Positions 1-8,628 of a DNA stretch of 64,000 nt are shown here, piece by piece (positions within the stretch are counted from its first letter, which is position 1; each line of letters opens with the position of its first letter). The notes below the pieces were generated by a model. That model saw only the letters and a list, made by a program, of their open reading frames with translations, was not told where the DNA came from and did not search any database. The translations under genes and the position numbers were made by a program. The DNA lies in assembly GCA_902779165.1 (NCBI GenBank), contig CACZAN010000007.1, positions 21,163-85,162 of the forward strand. The letters are read 5' to 3'. This DNA comes from an uncultured Bacteroidales bacterium. GTDB lineage: Bacteria; Bacteroidota; Bacteroidia; Bacteroidales; Bacteroidaceae.

Positions 1-148
1 TAAGACGTCACGTCTTCCGCGATAGGACGTTACGTCTTCCATGAATGGACGTCTCGGTTCTTACGTATATATGTCTCGGCTCTTACGTATATATGTCTTG
101 GGCTTTACGTATATATGTCTCAGCCCTTACGTATATATGTCTCGGCCT
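1..148. repeat. 22-bp-period tandem dyad repeat array
   Basis: Four units of exactly 22 bp lie at 61-82, 83-104, 105-126 and 127-148, each beginning TTACGTATATATGTCT followed by a variable CGG-type tail. Two related GACGT-containing units precede them (2-23 and 24-45), so the array probably continues left of the window. Each core is an imperfect dyad (ACGTATATATGT), and the first unit contains the perfect palindrome AAGACGTCACGTCTT. The purN stop codon lies inside the third and fourth units, so the last residues of PurN (about ETYIRKG) are written in repeat sequence. A related unit occurs at 38619-38672. Function unknown; it could act as a 3' processing or termination element or as a protein-binding array. 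Confidence 0.85.
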
Positions 149-713
149 TCCACAGTTCCTCCAAGACTGCGGGGTAGTGGGCCATTTCGAGTTGGTGTAC
201 TTTGTCGGCGATGGTTTCTGGGGTGTCGTCGGGCGAGAGGGGAGTGCGGAACTGGGCAATGATCTCGCCTGCGTCGCAGACGGGAGTGACGTAGTGGATG
301 GTGATACCGGTCTCTGTTTCGCCGGCAGCCTTCACGGCTTCGTGGACGTGATGTCCCCACATGCCTTTTCCTCCGTACTTGGGCAGGAGGGCAGGGTGGA
401 TGTTCACGATGCGGCGGGGATAGAGGTCGAGGAGGTAGTCGGGCACCATGGGGAGGAAGCCGGCGAGGACGATGAAATGGATGTCGTTGGCACGCAGCAG
501 GGGCAGCATGATGTCCGGATTCTGCAGGTCGGCCTTCGGCACCACACAGGCGGCAACGCCCAGCCGCTTTGCACGCTCCAGAGCGTATGCATCGCTGCGG
601 TTGCTGACAACGAGTTTGCAACAGACGTCTTCTCGTCCGCTGAAATAACGGATGATATTTTCACAGTTCGTGCCGCTGCCCGACACAAAGATGGCTATAT
701 TCATGCACTTCAT
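120..713 (-). CDS. purN: Phosphoribosylglycinamide formyltransferase PurN
   Basis: Transfers a formyl group from 10-formyl-THF to GAR, the third step of de novo purine synthesis, in the cytoplasm. The 197-residue protein has the family's N-terminal FVSGSGTN phosphate-binding loop, the catalytic segment around NIHPALLP (Asn and His), and a later HYVTPVCDAG segment carrying the essential Asp. Length is normal for the family. The start at 713 gives MKCMNIAIF; an alternative ATG at 704 gives MNIAIF, which matches most homologues slightly better. A -7 box lies 38 bp upstream. The C-terminus runs into the 22-bp repeat array, so the final six or so residues are probably repeat-derived. Confidence 0.93.
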   Translation of the reverse strand: MKCMNIAIFVSGSGTNCENIIRYFSGREDVCCKLVVSNRSDAYALERAKRLGVAACVVPKADLQNPDIMLPLLRANDIHFIVLAGFLPMVPDYLLDLYPRRIVNIHPALLPKYGGKGMWGHHVHEAVKAAGETETGITIHYVTPVCDAGEIIAQFRTPLSPDDTPETIADKVHQLEMAHYPAVLEELWKAETYIRKG

Positions 714-750
714 GAGCGATAGTTGCAGAGTTTTTTCTCTAACTTGGCCG

Positions 751-758
751 CAAAGTTA
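751..758 (-). promoter_or_regulatory. Bacteroidetes -7 box for purN
   Basis: TAACTTTG on the minus strand matches the TAnnTTTG consensus used by the Bacteroidetes primary sigma factor. It lies 38 bp before the purN ATG, in the divergent region shared with the DUF2461 gene. No clear TTG at -33 is seen. Confidence 0.6.
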
Positions 759-832
759 CGGAATAATTCGCTAATAACCCTGCTTTCACAATTATTTTCT
801 GCAAAATGTCCCTCTCTTTAGAAACTTTTTCT

Positions 833-840
833 TAACTTTG
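833..840 (+). promoter_or_regulatory. Bacteroidetes -7 box for the DUF2461 gene
   Basis: TAACTTTG matches TAnnTTTG and lies 21 bp before the ATG at 862, implying a leader of about 15 nt. The -33 element is weak (TTTAG instead of TTTG). Confidence 0.6.
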
Positions 841-861
841 CACCGCAAATACTAAGGAATA

Positions 862-1527
862 ATGGATATTACTCCCATTTACACGTTTCTACATCAGATT
901 GCAGAACACAATGACCGCGACTGGTTCCACGCCCACCAGCCAGAGTACAAGGCGGCGCGTGCACTCTTCGAGGACATCACCCAGCAGCTGATTGTCAGGA
1001 TAGCAGCCTTCGATGCATCGGTGGCCTACCAGACTCCGAAGACATGTATCTATAGGTTCGCGCGCGATATACGTTTCTCCAACGACAAGTCGCCCTATAA
1101 ACGTCACTTCGGAGCGTTCGTCTGTTCGCATGGTCGCAAGAGCTACCGCGGCGGCTACTATCTTCATATCCAGCCGGGAGGAAGCCTTGTTGCAGGCGGA
1201 TCCTGGTGTCCGCCTCCTCCGATGCTGAAGCATATTCGTGAGACGATTGTCGATGGAATCGACCATTTCCGCGATATAGTGGAGGACGAGCGCTTCCATG
1301 CGTTGTATCCCGTGGTGGGTGAAGACGCCTTGAAGACACTGCCCAAAGGCTGCCCCAAGGACTTCCCCTTTCCCGACTATCTGAAGCCGCGACTCTACAC
1401 GGTCTGGCATCCTCTCTCCGATGATTCCTTCCAGAAGCCCTCAGCTATGGATGAGATTGAGGAGATGTTCCGCACCATGGCCCCCTTCAACCGTTTCCTC
1501 AACGAGATATTCGATGATTATGAATAA
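862..1527 (+). CDS. DUF2461 domain-containing protein
   Basis: A 221-residue cytoplasmic protein that fits the DUF2461 (TIGR02453) family across its whole length. The typical conserved words are present: an N-terminal NDRDWF segment, RFARDIRFSNDKSPYK near residue 70, the G-rich GGYYLHIQPG segment and the late YTVWHPLSDD. The biochemical role of the family is unknown. The gene has its own -7 box and lies 27 bp upstream of the GH51 gene on the same strand, so the two may be co-transcribed, but nothing in the sequence links their functions. Confidence 0.9.
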   Translation: MDITPIYTFLHQIAEHNDRDWFHAHQPEYKAARALFEDITQQLIVRIAAFDASVAYQTPKTCIYRFARDIRFSNDKSPYKRHFGAFVCSHGRKSYRGGYYLHIQPGGSLVAGGSWCPPPPMLKHIRETIVDGIDHFRDIVEDERFHALYPVVGEDALKTLPKGCPKDFPFPDYLKPRLYTVWHPLSDDSFQKPSAMDEIEEMFRTMAPFNRFLNEIFDDYE

Positions 1528-1554
1528 AAAGCTAATACATAAACTATAAGCATT

Positions 1555-3612
1555 ATGAAACTCAAACACTTCCTCCTTGGCGCAGCCCTGTTCTGCACAG
1601 CCAACGTCCAATTCTCAGACTTTAGTCTCCAGCTTTCGACCGCTTCGGCCGGCAATGTCATCACTGTCAATGCCAAGAAGTTGGGTGCGCCCATCCAATC
1701 CACGCAGTGGGGTATCTTCTTCGAGGACATCAACTATGCTGCTGATGGCGGTCTGTATGGCGAACTGCTGAAGAACCGTTCATTTGAGTTCCCCGATCAC
1801 TATTGCGGATGGGATATCTCCGGCAAGGTGACGTTGATGAACGATGGTCCCTTTGATAAGAATCCTCACTACGTTCGTCTGGCACCCTCTGGCCACCGCG
1901 ACAAGCATACGATGATTGAAAACCACGGTTTCTTCGGCATTGGAGTCGTGGGCGGCGAGGAATACCGCTTCTCTGTCTGGGCGCGAGTGCCAGAAGGCGG
2001 AAATGCCAAACTGTGGGTGGACCTCGTGGACAATGCCACGATGACCGAAGATCAGAAGATGGGCAATGTAGGTGTTGACGTTAGCGGGTCGGAGTGGAAG
2101 AAATACACCGCTATCATCAAGCCCACCCGCACCTTCGCCAAGGCGCACCTCCGCGTGTGGGGCGACAGCAAGGCGACTACGGATGTGGAGCATGTCAGCC
2201 TCTTCCCCGTCAAGACCTACAAAGGTCATGAGAATGGTATGCGACTGGATGTGGCTCTGGCTCTGGAAGACCTGCATCCCGGCGTGTTTCGCTTCCCCGG
2301 TGGCTGCATCGTAGAAGGCACCGACCTGGAAACGCGCTACCAGTGGAAGAACTCAGTTGGACCCGTAGAGAACCGTCCGCTGAACGAGAACCGCTGGCAC
2401 TACACGTTCACCCACCGCTACTTCCCAGACTATTTCCAGAGTTATGGCCTCGGCTTCTTTGAATACTTCCAGCTGGCAGAGGAAATCGGCGCAGAGCCGC
2501 TGCCCGTGCTGAATGTTGGTATGGCTTGTCAGTTCCAGAACGGAGTGGAGGCTCATGCTCCCTGCACGAAGGAAGGCCTGCAGCAGTTCATCGACGACTG
2601 CATCGATCTCATCGACTTCGCCAACGGTGACCCCGCTACGAACCAGTGGGCCAAGCTGCGTGCCGACATGGGACATCCCGCTCCCTTCAACCTTAAGTTC
2701 CTGGCCATTGGCAATGAGCAGTGGGAGAAACCCTACTTCGACCGTCTGGCCATCATCGCCCCCGAGGTGCGCAAGGCACATCCTGAAATCAAACTCATCG
2801 GCACCAGCGGTCCCAACGCTGAAGATGACTACTTCAAGCACGGCTGGCCTGCTATGCGCGAGCTGAAGGCAGACCTCGTCGACGAGCACTACTACCGTGA
2901 TATTCAGTGGTACAAGAACTGGATGAACCGCTATGACGACCGTGCGTTCTACACGAAGGACGGTCCGCGTGTGTTCGCTGGTGAGTGGGCTTGCCACGAC
3001 CGCGGAAAGAAGTGGAACCACGCCGGCGCCAGCATCTATGAAGCAGCCTTCATGACGAATATCGAGCGCAATGCCGACCTCGTTCACATGGCTACTTATG
3101 CTCCACTCTTCGCACATGTCGAGGGATGGCAGTGGCGTCCGGACCTCATCTGGTACGACAACCTCTCTACGGCCCGCACTGCCAGCTACTATGTACAGCA
3201 GCTCTATATGCTTAATCGTGGTACCAACGTGCTGCCGACCACCCTCAGCATCGACGGCGGACAGCCCTCAGTGAATCCCGTGGAGAAAGGTCAGGACGGT
3301 GTCTTCGCCTCCAGTGTCATCGACACCCAGAAGCAGGAAATCATCGTCAAGGTCATCAATACCACCTCCGCAGCACAGCCACTCACCATCAAACTGACAG
3401 GCATGAAGGCCAAACAGCTAACAGCCATCAAGACCAACGTTGAACTCATCAGCCTTAACTGTGCAGACTACGATGCAGAGAACGTTCCAGGACAGCCTGA
3501 AGTTGTCAGCCCGCAGACCTTCGGTGCTACGCTGACGGCTGATAAGAAGGAAGCCTCCATCGAAGGACGCATTCCTGCCAAGACGTTCCAGGTTTACAAG
3601 GTGAAGCTGTAA
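1555..3612 (+). CDS. GH51 alpha-L-arabinofuranosidase, secreted
   Basis: Probably removes terminal alpha-L-arabinofuranosyl residues from arabinoxylan or arabinan. The 685-residue protein starts with an export signal (MKLKHFLLGAALFCTANV). An N-terminal beta-sandwich, CBM4/9-like region (about 80-225) precedes a TIM barrel. The acid/base is E388 in AIGNEQWE and the nucleophile is E477 in FAGEWACHDRG, both in the spacing expected for GH51. A C-terminal beta domain (about 560-685) fits the alpha-L-AF C-terminal domain. No SusC/D pair or sugar regulator lies nearby, so it is a lone enzyme rather than part of a polysaccharide utilisation locus. A long inverted repeat follows the stop codon. Confidence 0.92.
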   Translation: MKLKHFLLGAALFCTANVQFSDFSLQLSTASAGNVITVNAKKLGAPIQSTQWGIFFEDINYAADGGLYGELLKNRSFEFPDHYCGWDISGKVTLMNDGPFDKNPHYVRLAPSGHRDKHTMIENHGFFGIGVVGGEEYRFSVWARVPEGGNAKLWVDLVDNATMTEDQKMGNVGVDVSGSEWKKYTAIIKPTRTFAKAHLRVWGDSKATTDVEHVSLFPVKTYKGHENGMRLDVALALEDLHPGVFRFPGGCIVEGTDLETRYQWKNSVGPVENRPLNENRWHYTFTHRYFPDYFQSYGLGFFEYFQLAEEIGAEPLPVLNVGMACQFQNGVEAHAPCTKEGLQQFIDDCIDLIDFANGDPATNQWAKLRADMGHPAPFNLKFLAIGNEQWEKPYFDRLAIIAPEVRKAHPEIKLIGTSGPNAEDDYFKHGWPAMRELKADLVDEHYYRDIQWYKNWMNRYDDRAFYTKDGPRVFAGEWACHDRGKKWNHAGASIYEAAFMTNIERNADLVHMATYAPLFAHVEGWQWRPDLIWYDNLSTARTASYYVQQLYMLNRGTNVLPTTLSIDGGQPSVNPVEKGQDGVFASSVIDTQKQEIIVKVINTTSAAQPLTIKLTGMKAKQLTAIKTNVELISLNCADYDAENVPGQPEVVSPQTFGATLTADKKEASIEGRIPAKTFQVYKVKL

Positions 3613-3658
3613 CCCCAATCGGTCATTAGGCGACAATTATTTATAATTCGTTTAGCCT

Positions 3659-3734
3659 AAACCCAAATAAAGCATTTCCTTTTTTAACACCATGTTTTTA
3701 TTCTTGGTGTAAAGGAAATGCTTTATTTGGGTTT
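3659..3734. terminator. Large inverted repeat between convergent GH51 and dgt
   Basis: A 76-bp hairpin with arms of about 30 bp. AAACCCAAATAAAGCATTTC at 3659 pairs with its complement ending at 3734, and the inner ends (TAACACCA / TGGTGT) also pair. The left arm has a 4-base bulge. It sits between two convergent genes and has T-rich stretches on both sides of the loop, so it can act as a bidirectional terminator. The arms are AT-rich and unusually long for an intrinsic terminator. Confidence 0.75.
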
Positions 3735-3745
3735 GGGTTAAATTA

Positions 3746-5104
3746 TCAGATGTTGGGGATGCTCATGCCCAAGGTCTTGCGATACAAATCGAGGGCATAG
3801 ACATCCGTCATTCCTGAGATGTAGTCGAGCACTGCCATCAGGCGGTCGAAGAGTCGTGGCGCACGAATCTGGTACTGACGCGAGACGCGGTTCAGCAACA
3901 GTTGGGAATAGGTCCGCGTAGGATGCATCACGGCATCGACCATCAAGTGCAGGAGCTCTGTGATGACCCTGAAACCGGCTAACTCTATATCTACCACCTC
4001 CTTGGAGTGGTAGATGTGTCCGTAGCTCATCTTCACACAGGCTTCGTAGGCTTTCAGGGGAACATCGGAGAGATGCTTGATGAGTGTTCCCTCGAAGGTG
4101 CCGTTCAGGATTTCTTCCTCATGGTCTACGAAGATACGGGCGCATTCCCCTTCCAGCAGGTTGATGATGCAGGATCGGAGATATACAATCTGTTCGTTCA
4201 CGTCGTACACATCCAGACGGTCGAGGTAGTTCTCTATTTCGCGGCGACGTTCATCTGTGAAATAAGCCAGAAGCAGGTCCTTCGTATCGGAGGTGGAGAG
4301 TATCTTCAGCTTATGTGCATCCTCGATGTCCATGATTTCATAGCAGATGTCATCTGCCGCCTCAACGAGATAGACGAGCGGAAAGCGGGCGTAGCGCAAC
4401 GTGCCTTCAGGGCTGGGCAGGCGGGTAATGCCCAATTCATCGGCAATTCTCAGGTAATCCTCGCGTTCGGAAGAAAAGAATCCGAACTTCTGATGACTGC
4501 CGGCGAGGTTGCTGGAGAAAGGATATTTCACGATGCTGGCCAGCGTGCTGTAGGTCATCACGAAACCGCCTTTGCGACGGCCGTCGAAGTGGTGCGTCAG
4601 CAAGCGGAAGGCGTTGGCGTTGCCCTCGAAGTGCGTGAGGTCGTTCCATTGTTCAGGGGTGAGGCAGTCGCCCGTAGTCTCGTCCACATAGTCGCGCAGC
4701 CAACTGCCCTTGCCTTCGCTGAAATAGGTGGCGATAGCGCGCTCACCCGAGTGGCCGAAGGGCGGATTGCCGAGGTCGTGGGCCAGACAGGCAGCACTGA
4801 CGATGTTGCCCAGTTCCGTGAAATGTGTCTCGCGCAGTTCCGGATGCCGTTCTAAAAGCAGTCGCGACACGTCGTTGCCCAGCGAACGTCCCACACTGGA
4901 AACCTCCAGGCTGTGGGTCAGACGGTTGTGAACGAAGATACTTCCCGGAAGAGGAAAAACCTGCGTCTTGTTCTGCAGCCGGCGGAAAGGGGCCGAGAAG
5001 ATAAGGCGGTCGTAGTCGCGCTGGAATTCCGTACGGTCGTCGCGCTGCTGTCCTCTGCTTTCCAGTCCCAGGCGCTTGCTGCTCAAAAGTTGTGTCCAAT
5101 ACAT
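3746..5104 (-). CDS. dgt: Deoxyguanosinetriphosphate triphosphohydrolase (dGTPase)
   Basis: Hydrolyses dGTP, and possibly other dNTPs, to the deoxynucleoside and triphosphate, helping to set the dNTP pool. The 452-residue protein belongs to the HD superfamily: the first metal-binding His is in NRLTHSLEV, followed by CLAHDLGNPPFGHSGE with the His-Asp pair. Downstream segments (NANAFRLLTHH, YLVEAADDICYEIMDIEDAHKL) match the dGTPase family. It is divergent from dut, another dNTP-pool enzyme, across a 217-bp region with a promoter for each. The minus-strand -7 box implies a leader of roughly 45 nt. Confidence 0.93.
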   Translation of the reverse strand: MYWTQLLSSKRLGLESRGQQRDDRTEFQRDYDRLIFSAPFRRLQNKTQVFPLPGSIFVHNRLTHSLEVSSVGRSLGNDVSRLLLERHPELRETHFTELGNIVSAACLAHDLGNPPFGHSGERAIATYFSEGKGSWLRDYVDETTGDCLTPEQWNDLTHFEGNANAFRLLTHHFDGRRKGGFVMTYSTLASIVKYPFSSNLAGSHQKFGFFSSEREDYLRIADELGITRLPSPEGTLRYARFPLVYLVEAADDICYEIMDIEDAHKLKILSTSDTKDLLLAYFTDERRREIENYLDRLDVYDVNEQIVYLRSCIINLLEGECARIFVDHEEEILNGTFEGTLIKHLSDVPLKAYEACVKMSYGHIYHSKEVVDIELAGFRVITELLHLMVDAVMHPTRTYSQLLLNRVSRQYQIRAPRLFDRLMAVLDYISGMTDVYALDLYRKTLGMSIPNI

Positions 5105-5155
5105 ATATTATATAATGTGTGGGGATTAGAGGCGTATTTAATGCCTAATTGGGTG

Positions 5156-5163
5156 CAAAGGTA
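5156..5163 (-). promoter_or_regulatory. Bacteroidetes -7 box for dgt
   Basis: TACCTTTG on the minus strand, 51 bp before the dgt ATG, matches TAnnTTTG. Confidence 0.65.
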
Positions 5164-5261
5164 CATAAAAGTTTCATGTTTCGTTCTGTAAAAGCGTACT
5201 TTTCGGCTTTCCATATTATAAATAAGGTAAAAAAAGGCGTTTCTGTCGCAAAAACTTTCGG

Positions 5262-5299
5262 CTTTAAACTTTAAACCTTAAACTTTTTATGTACTTTTG
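5262..5299 (+). promoter_or_regulatory. dut promoter: CTTTAAA heptamer array abutting a -7 box
   Basis: Four 7-bp units (CTTTAAA, CTTTAAA, CCTTAAA, CTTTTTA; 5262-5289) run to within 2 bp of TACTTTTG (5292-5299), a match to TAnnTTTG. The array occupies the place where a -33 TTG would be. The same arrangement precedes rpsO at 58640-58683. Confidence 0.7.
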
Positions 5300-5321
5300 C
5301 GCCCAAAATAAGGAATAAGAC

Positions 5322-5756
5322 ATGCAAGTACCCGTTATCAACCGTTCCCACCACGCCCTGCCGGCTTATGCCACGGCGCTCTCGGCTGGGTTAGATCTTC
5401 GTGCAAACATCGATGCTCCCATCGTTCTCGAACCTTTGCAGCGAGCCCTGGTGCCCACAGGACTCTTCATGGCGCTGCCCGCAGGAGTGGAGGCACAGGT
5501 GCGGCCCCGTAGTGGTCTTGCCATCAAACATGGAATCACCGTCCTGAATTCTCCCGGTACCATCGATGCAGATTACCGTGGTGAGGTGTGTGTCATCCTC
5601 GTGAACCTCTCCTCGGAACCCTTCACCATCAATGACGGCGAACGTATTGCGCAAATGGTAGTGGCCCGCCACGAGCAGGTAGAATGGCTGCCGACCGAGA
5701 CATTGGAAGAAACAGAACGCGGTGCCGGTGGATTCGGGCATAGTGGAAAGAGTTGA
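5322..5756 (+). CDS. dut: dUTP diphosphatase
   Basis: Hydrolyses dUTP to dUMP, keeping uracil out of DNA and supplying dTMP synthesis. The 144-residue protein has the trimeric dUTPase motifs in order: AGLDLRAN (motif 1, near residue 23), [11 protein letters not shown] (motif 2, near 67), [10 protein letters not shown] (motif 3, near 84), GERIAQMVV (motif 4, near 107) and the C-terminal GAGGFGHSG (motif 5), which closes over the active site. Full length, with all motifs intact. It begins a same-strand run with the TPR, DUF4292 and EnvC-like genes, an arrangement I recall as conserved in Bacteroidetes. Confidence 0.97.
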   Translation: MQVPVINRSHHALPAYATALSAGLDLRANIDAPIVLEPLQRALVPTGLFMALPAGVEAQVRPRSGLAIKHGITVLNSPGTIDADYRGEVCVILVNLSSEPFTINDGERIAQMVVARHEQVEWLPTETLEETERGAGGFGHSGKS

Positions 5757-5769
5757 AACATTGAGATTT

Positions 5770-5816
5770 CGAAATATCGAAATGTCGAGATGACGAAATA
5801 ACGAAAGTCGAAATGA
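5770..5816. repeat. CGAAATNN octamer tandem array
   Basis: Six consecutive units: CGAAATAT, CGAAATGT, CGAGATGA, CGAAATAA, CGAAAGT (one base short) and CGAAATGA. It fills the gap between dut and the TPR gene. Three units of the same family lie in reverse orientation at 13004-13027, including the shared word CGAGATGACGAAAT. Confidence 0.8.
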
Positions 5817-5827
5817 CGTAAAGCAAA

Positions 5828-7651
5828 TTGGGTAAAAAACGATTCATAGGAATATGCTTGGCGGCAATACTGCTGGCGTCCTGCGGTGCTTCGAAGAAAG
5901 CGGCGGGGGACGATGCGTATGTGCCTCAATCTCCTGCTCTCGACTGCTCGCAACCGCCCCGCTATACCCATCTCTCTGTCTCTGACCGCGCCCGACTGGA
6001 TTACATCTATCAGGAAGCTGGCCGACAGAAGCTGGCAGAGAACCATACTGCTGCCTTTGACCTCCTCTGCCATGCACAGCAGATTTGTCCCGATGCGCCC
6101 GAGGTGCTTTATGACCTCGCTCTCTATCGTCTGTTGTTGCGTCAGGATTCGTTGGCGGAACTGCTGTTGGAGCGCGCTGCCTACCTCGATCCCCTGAATA
6201 CTTATTATAAAGAAGCACTCGCATCGTTCTACCTGCAGCGTCGTAATACAGAGAAAGCCCTGCCACAACTTGAGACTCTGGCGGCACTGCAATCCAAGCG
6301 AACAGATGTCCTCTCGCAACTCGTCAATATCTATTCCAGTCTCGATCGTCCTGCAGACGCTATCCGCACCCTCGACCGCATCGAGGTCCTGGAAGGAAAG
6401 ATGGCATCGGTCAGCTATCGCAAGTTCCAACTCTATAAGTCTATGGAAAAAGAGGAAGAGGCCTTCGCCGAGCTGGAATCACTCTGCAAAGAGTTTCCCC
6501 ATGAGATGAGTTACCGTCTGGCTATTGGTGATCAGCTTTTGAAGGCAGGGCGCATCGAAGAGGCAGAGCGCGTCTATGACGAGGTGCGCAGGTTGGAACC
6601 TGATAACCTCGGACTGCAACTCTCCATGCTCGAACTCTATCGCGAGACGGAGCAGGATTCCCTTTACCGAACCACGCGCGACTCGCTGCTCTTTGCCCCA
6701 AAGACCGAGTCCGAAGCACGTGTGGCGTTGATGCGCGATGTCATAGCCTCTGAGCAAAATGCCGATTCCATCGGCCCCCAGCGCATCAGATCTTATTTCC
6801 GGCGCCTGGACGATTCCTTCCCTCAGGACCTCTCGCTGTTGCAGCTGCAGGCCGCCTACCTCGCCACCTATGACTCCTCCAATGATTCGGCTTTCGTGGC
6901 AGTGATGGATCGAGTGCATGAATTGGAACCTGCCAACACCCAGGCCATGTACTACCTGGTGCAGTACTACGCCGAACATCAGGATTTTATCCGTCTGGAG
7001 AATATCTGCCGTCGGGCCGTGCTGACTCACCCCGACGAGCTACTGTGCCACTATTTCCTGGGCGTAGCCCTCTACCAGCAGGATAAGAAGCGCGAAGCAC
7101 TGGCTGCCTTCCGTGCGGGTATCGTGCAAAAGACAGAGGACAGTCGGCCGGCAATGGTGTCTGATCTCTACAGTATCATGGGCGATATTCTCCATGAAAT
7201 GGGGGCAAATGAAGAAGCCTACGAGGCTTATGACTCCTGCCTCGTCTATCAGGACGACAATATTCAGTGCCTGAATAACTACGCCTACTACCTCTCGTTG
7301 GAGGAAAGAAATCTGGACCGCGCTGAGGAGATGAGCTACCGCACTATCCGGCTGCAACCCGATAACAAGACTTATCTCGACACTTATGCCTGGATTCTCT
7401 TCATGAAAGAACGCTTCAGTGAGGCACAGATATATATAGATCGCGTGTGTCCGCCTGATACCGCAGACTCGGTGCTGCTCAATGATGAAGGTATCTCGGG
7501 AGTGGTGTTCGAACATGCAGGTGATATCGCAGCCTGCAACGGCCTCATGGAACAGGCGGTGCGCTTTTGGATACTGGCGCAGCAAGCTGGAGGCAATGGA
7601 CTTACCGCCCTGCTCCCCAAGAAAATAAAACTCAGAAAATACCTCCGATAA
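5828..7651 (+). CDS. Tetratricopeptide-repeat lipoprotein
   Basis: A 607-residue protein that begins with a lipoprotein signal (KKRFIGICLAAILLASC, lipidated Cys near residue 19) and then carries TPR-type helical repeats over most of its length, for example NTEKALPQLETLAALQ, GRIEEAERVYDEVRRLEPDN and RNLDRAEEMSYRTIRLQPDN. It is probably a periplasmic or outer-membrane-anchored scaffold. The start is inferred to be TTG at 5828: a stop codon lies three codons upstream, and no in-frame ATG precedes the signal peptide. Two bases separate it from the DUF4292 gene, so the two are very likely co-transcribed. The partner proteins are unknown. Confidence 0.85.
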   Translation: MGKKRFIGICLAAILLASCGASKKAAGDDAYVPQSPALDCSQPPRYTHLSVSDRARLDYIYQEAGRQKLAENHTAAFDLLCHAQQICPDAPEVLYDLALYRLLLRQDSLAELLLERAAYLDPLNTYYKEALASFYLQRRNTEKALPQLETLAALQSKRTDVLSQLVNIYSSLDRPADAIRTLDRIEVLEGKMASVSYRKFQLYKSMEKEEEAFAELESLCKEFPHEMSYRLAIGDQLLKAGRIEEAERVYDEVRRLEPDNLGLQLSMLELYRETEQDSLYRTTRDSLLFAPKTESEARVALMRDVIASEQNADSIGPQRIRSYFRRLDDSFPQDLSLLQLQAAYLATYDSSNDSAFVAVMDRVHELEPANTQAMYYLVQYYAEHQDFIRLENICRRAVLTHPDELLCHYFLGVALYQQDKKREALAAFRAGIVQKTEDSRPAMVSDLYSIMGDILHEMGANEEAYEAYDSCLVYQDDNIQCLNNYAYYLSLEERNLDRAEEMSYRTIRLQPDNKTYLDTYAWILFMKERFSEAQIYIDRVCPPDTADSVLLNDEGISGVVFEHAGDIAACNGLMEQAVRFWILAQQAGGNGLTALLPKKIKLRKYLR

Positions 7652-7653
7652 CT

Positions 7654-8610
7654 ATGAAGAAGGATATTTACAGGATGAAAAAGAAAGCCCTTTGCCAATG
7701 GGCGCTCATACTGCTGATGGCTCCAGCCTTGTTGCTGGTGGGTTGCCGTTCCAGTAAGCGGGCGGTGCAGGAAGGCAGTTCTGCCACGGCGCCTGCTACC
7801 GACGCCACTACAGGTGCCTCACCCTCTGCCGTCACTGTTCAACCCGCTACGGGCGAAGACTCAGGAAAAGCCAAGAAGGGTAAGAAGGGCAACTCGGTGG
7901 TTGCCCGCATCAATGCAAACCGCCAGACGGCTCGCGGCATTCGGGGTAAGATGAACCTCACCCTGCGTACTGGCAGCAGTCCCCTGTCGGCATCCGGCAC
8001 CATCAAGATGAAACGCGATGAAATCATTCAAATCTCCATCACTGCACTCGGATTGCTGGAACTCGGACGCATGGAGCTGACGCCCGAGTACCTGTTTATT
8101 CAGGACCGCTACCATAAACGCTATATCAAGGCGAACTGGAATGACATTCCCTCGCTGCAAAGTGCGGGCATCGATTTCACAGCCCTGCAGGCGTTCTTCT
8201 GGAACGAACTGTATGTGCCGGGAAGCCGTGCGCTGCCTACGGACGATGACTACGAGCATAAGAGCGTATCGCCCAAGATTTGTCTGCAGCCCAAGTTAGG
8301 ACAACAGGTGATGGAAGCCCTCTTCTATACTAACGATGACAAGGAACTGGTGCAGCAGACCTCTCTTGTTGCCCGCAACGGTAAGATGCGTTTCGACGGA
8401 CTTTGCCGCAGCTGGACGAGACTCGACGGAAAGCAGTTCCCTGCTGATATGTATATGGCGTTCTCTGTAGGAGACAAAGGCTACACTCTCGAGCTTGCTT
8501 TTACCCGACTGCAAGTTGATGAGGCTATGGGCGATATTGCGACTTCGCTTTCTGATGGAAAGTACACACGTGTTGAACTCGGCGAGATCCTTAAAGGATT
8601 ACATCTTTAA
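7654..8610 (+). CDS. DUF4292 family lipoprotein
   Basis: A 318-residue predicted lipoprotein. The signal LILLMAPALLLVGCRSSK has a VGC lipobox near residue 30 and is followed by a low-complexity Ala/Thr/Ser/Lys linker. A folded domain starts near VVARINANRQTARGIRGKMNLTL. The layout resembles DUF4292, which is related in fold to LolA/LolB-type lipoprotein carriers; the function is not established. ATG 7654 (MKKDIYRMKKK) is taken because it lies 2 bp after the TPR gene; ATG 7675 is an alternative. Its position between a TPR lipoprotein and an EnvC-like protein suggests envelope maintenance. Confidence 0.82.
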   Translation: MKKDIYRMKKKALCQWALILLMAPALLLVGCRSSKRAVQEGSSATAPATDATTGASPSAVTVQPATGEDSGKAKKGKKGNSVVARINANRQTARGIRGKMNLTLRTGSSPLSASGTIKMKRDEIIQISITALGLLELGRMELTPEYLFIQDRYHKRYIKANWNDIPSLQSAGIDFTALQAFFWNELYVPGSRALPTDDDYEHKSVSPKICLQPKLGQQVMEALFYTNDDKELVQQTSLVARNGKMRFDGLCRSWTRLDGKQFPADMYMAFSVGDKGYTLELAFTRLQVDEAMGDIATSLSDGKYTRVELGEILKGLHL

Positions 8611-8628
8611 CACCTTTATATATAGCCG

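Noticed and set aside
61-148. CRISPR array
   Set aside because: The 22-bp units are contiguous without unique spacers, and no cas gene is near.
41-722. Plus-strand ORFs over purN and the repeat array
   Set aside because: They arise from repeat sequence and the antisense of purN; PurN motifs are clear on the minus strand.
1555-3612. A polysaccharide utilisation locus around GH51
   Set aside because: No SusC/SusD pair, hybrid two-component sensor or other glycosidase lies next to it.
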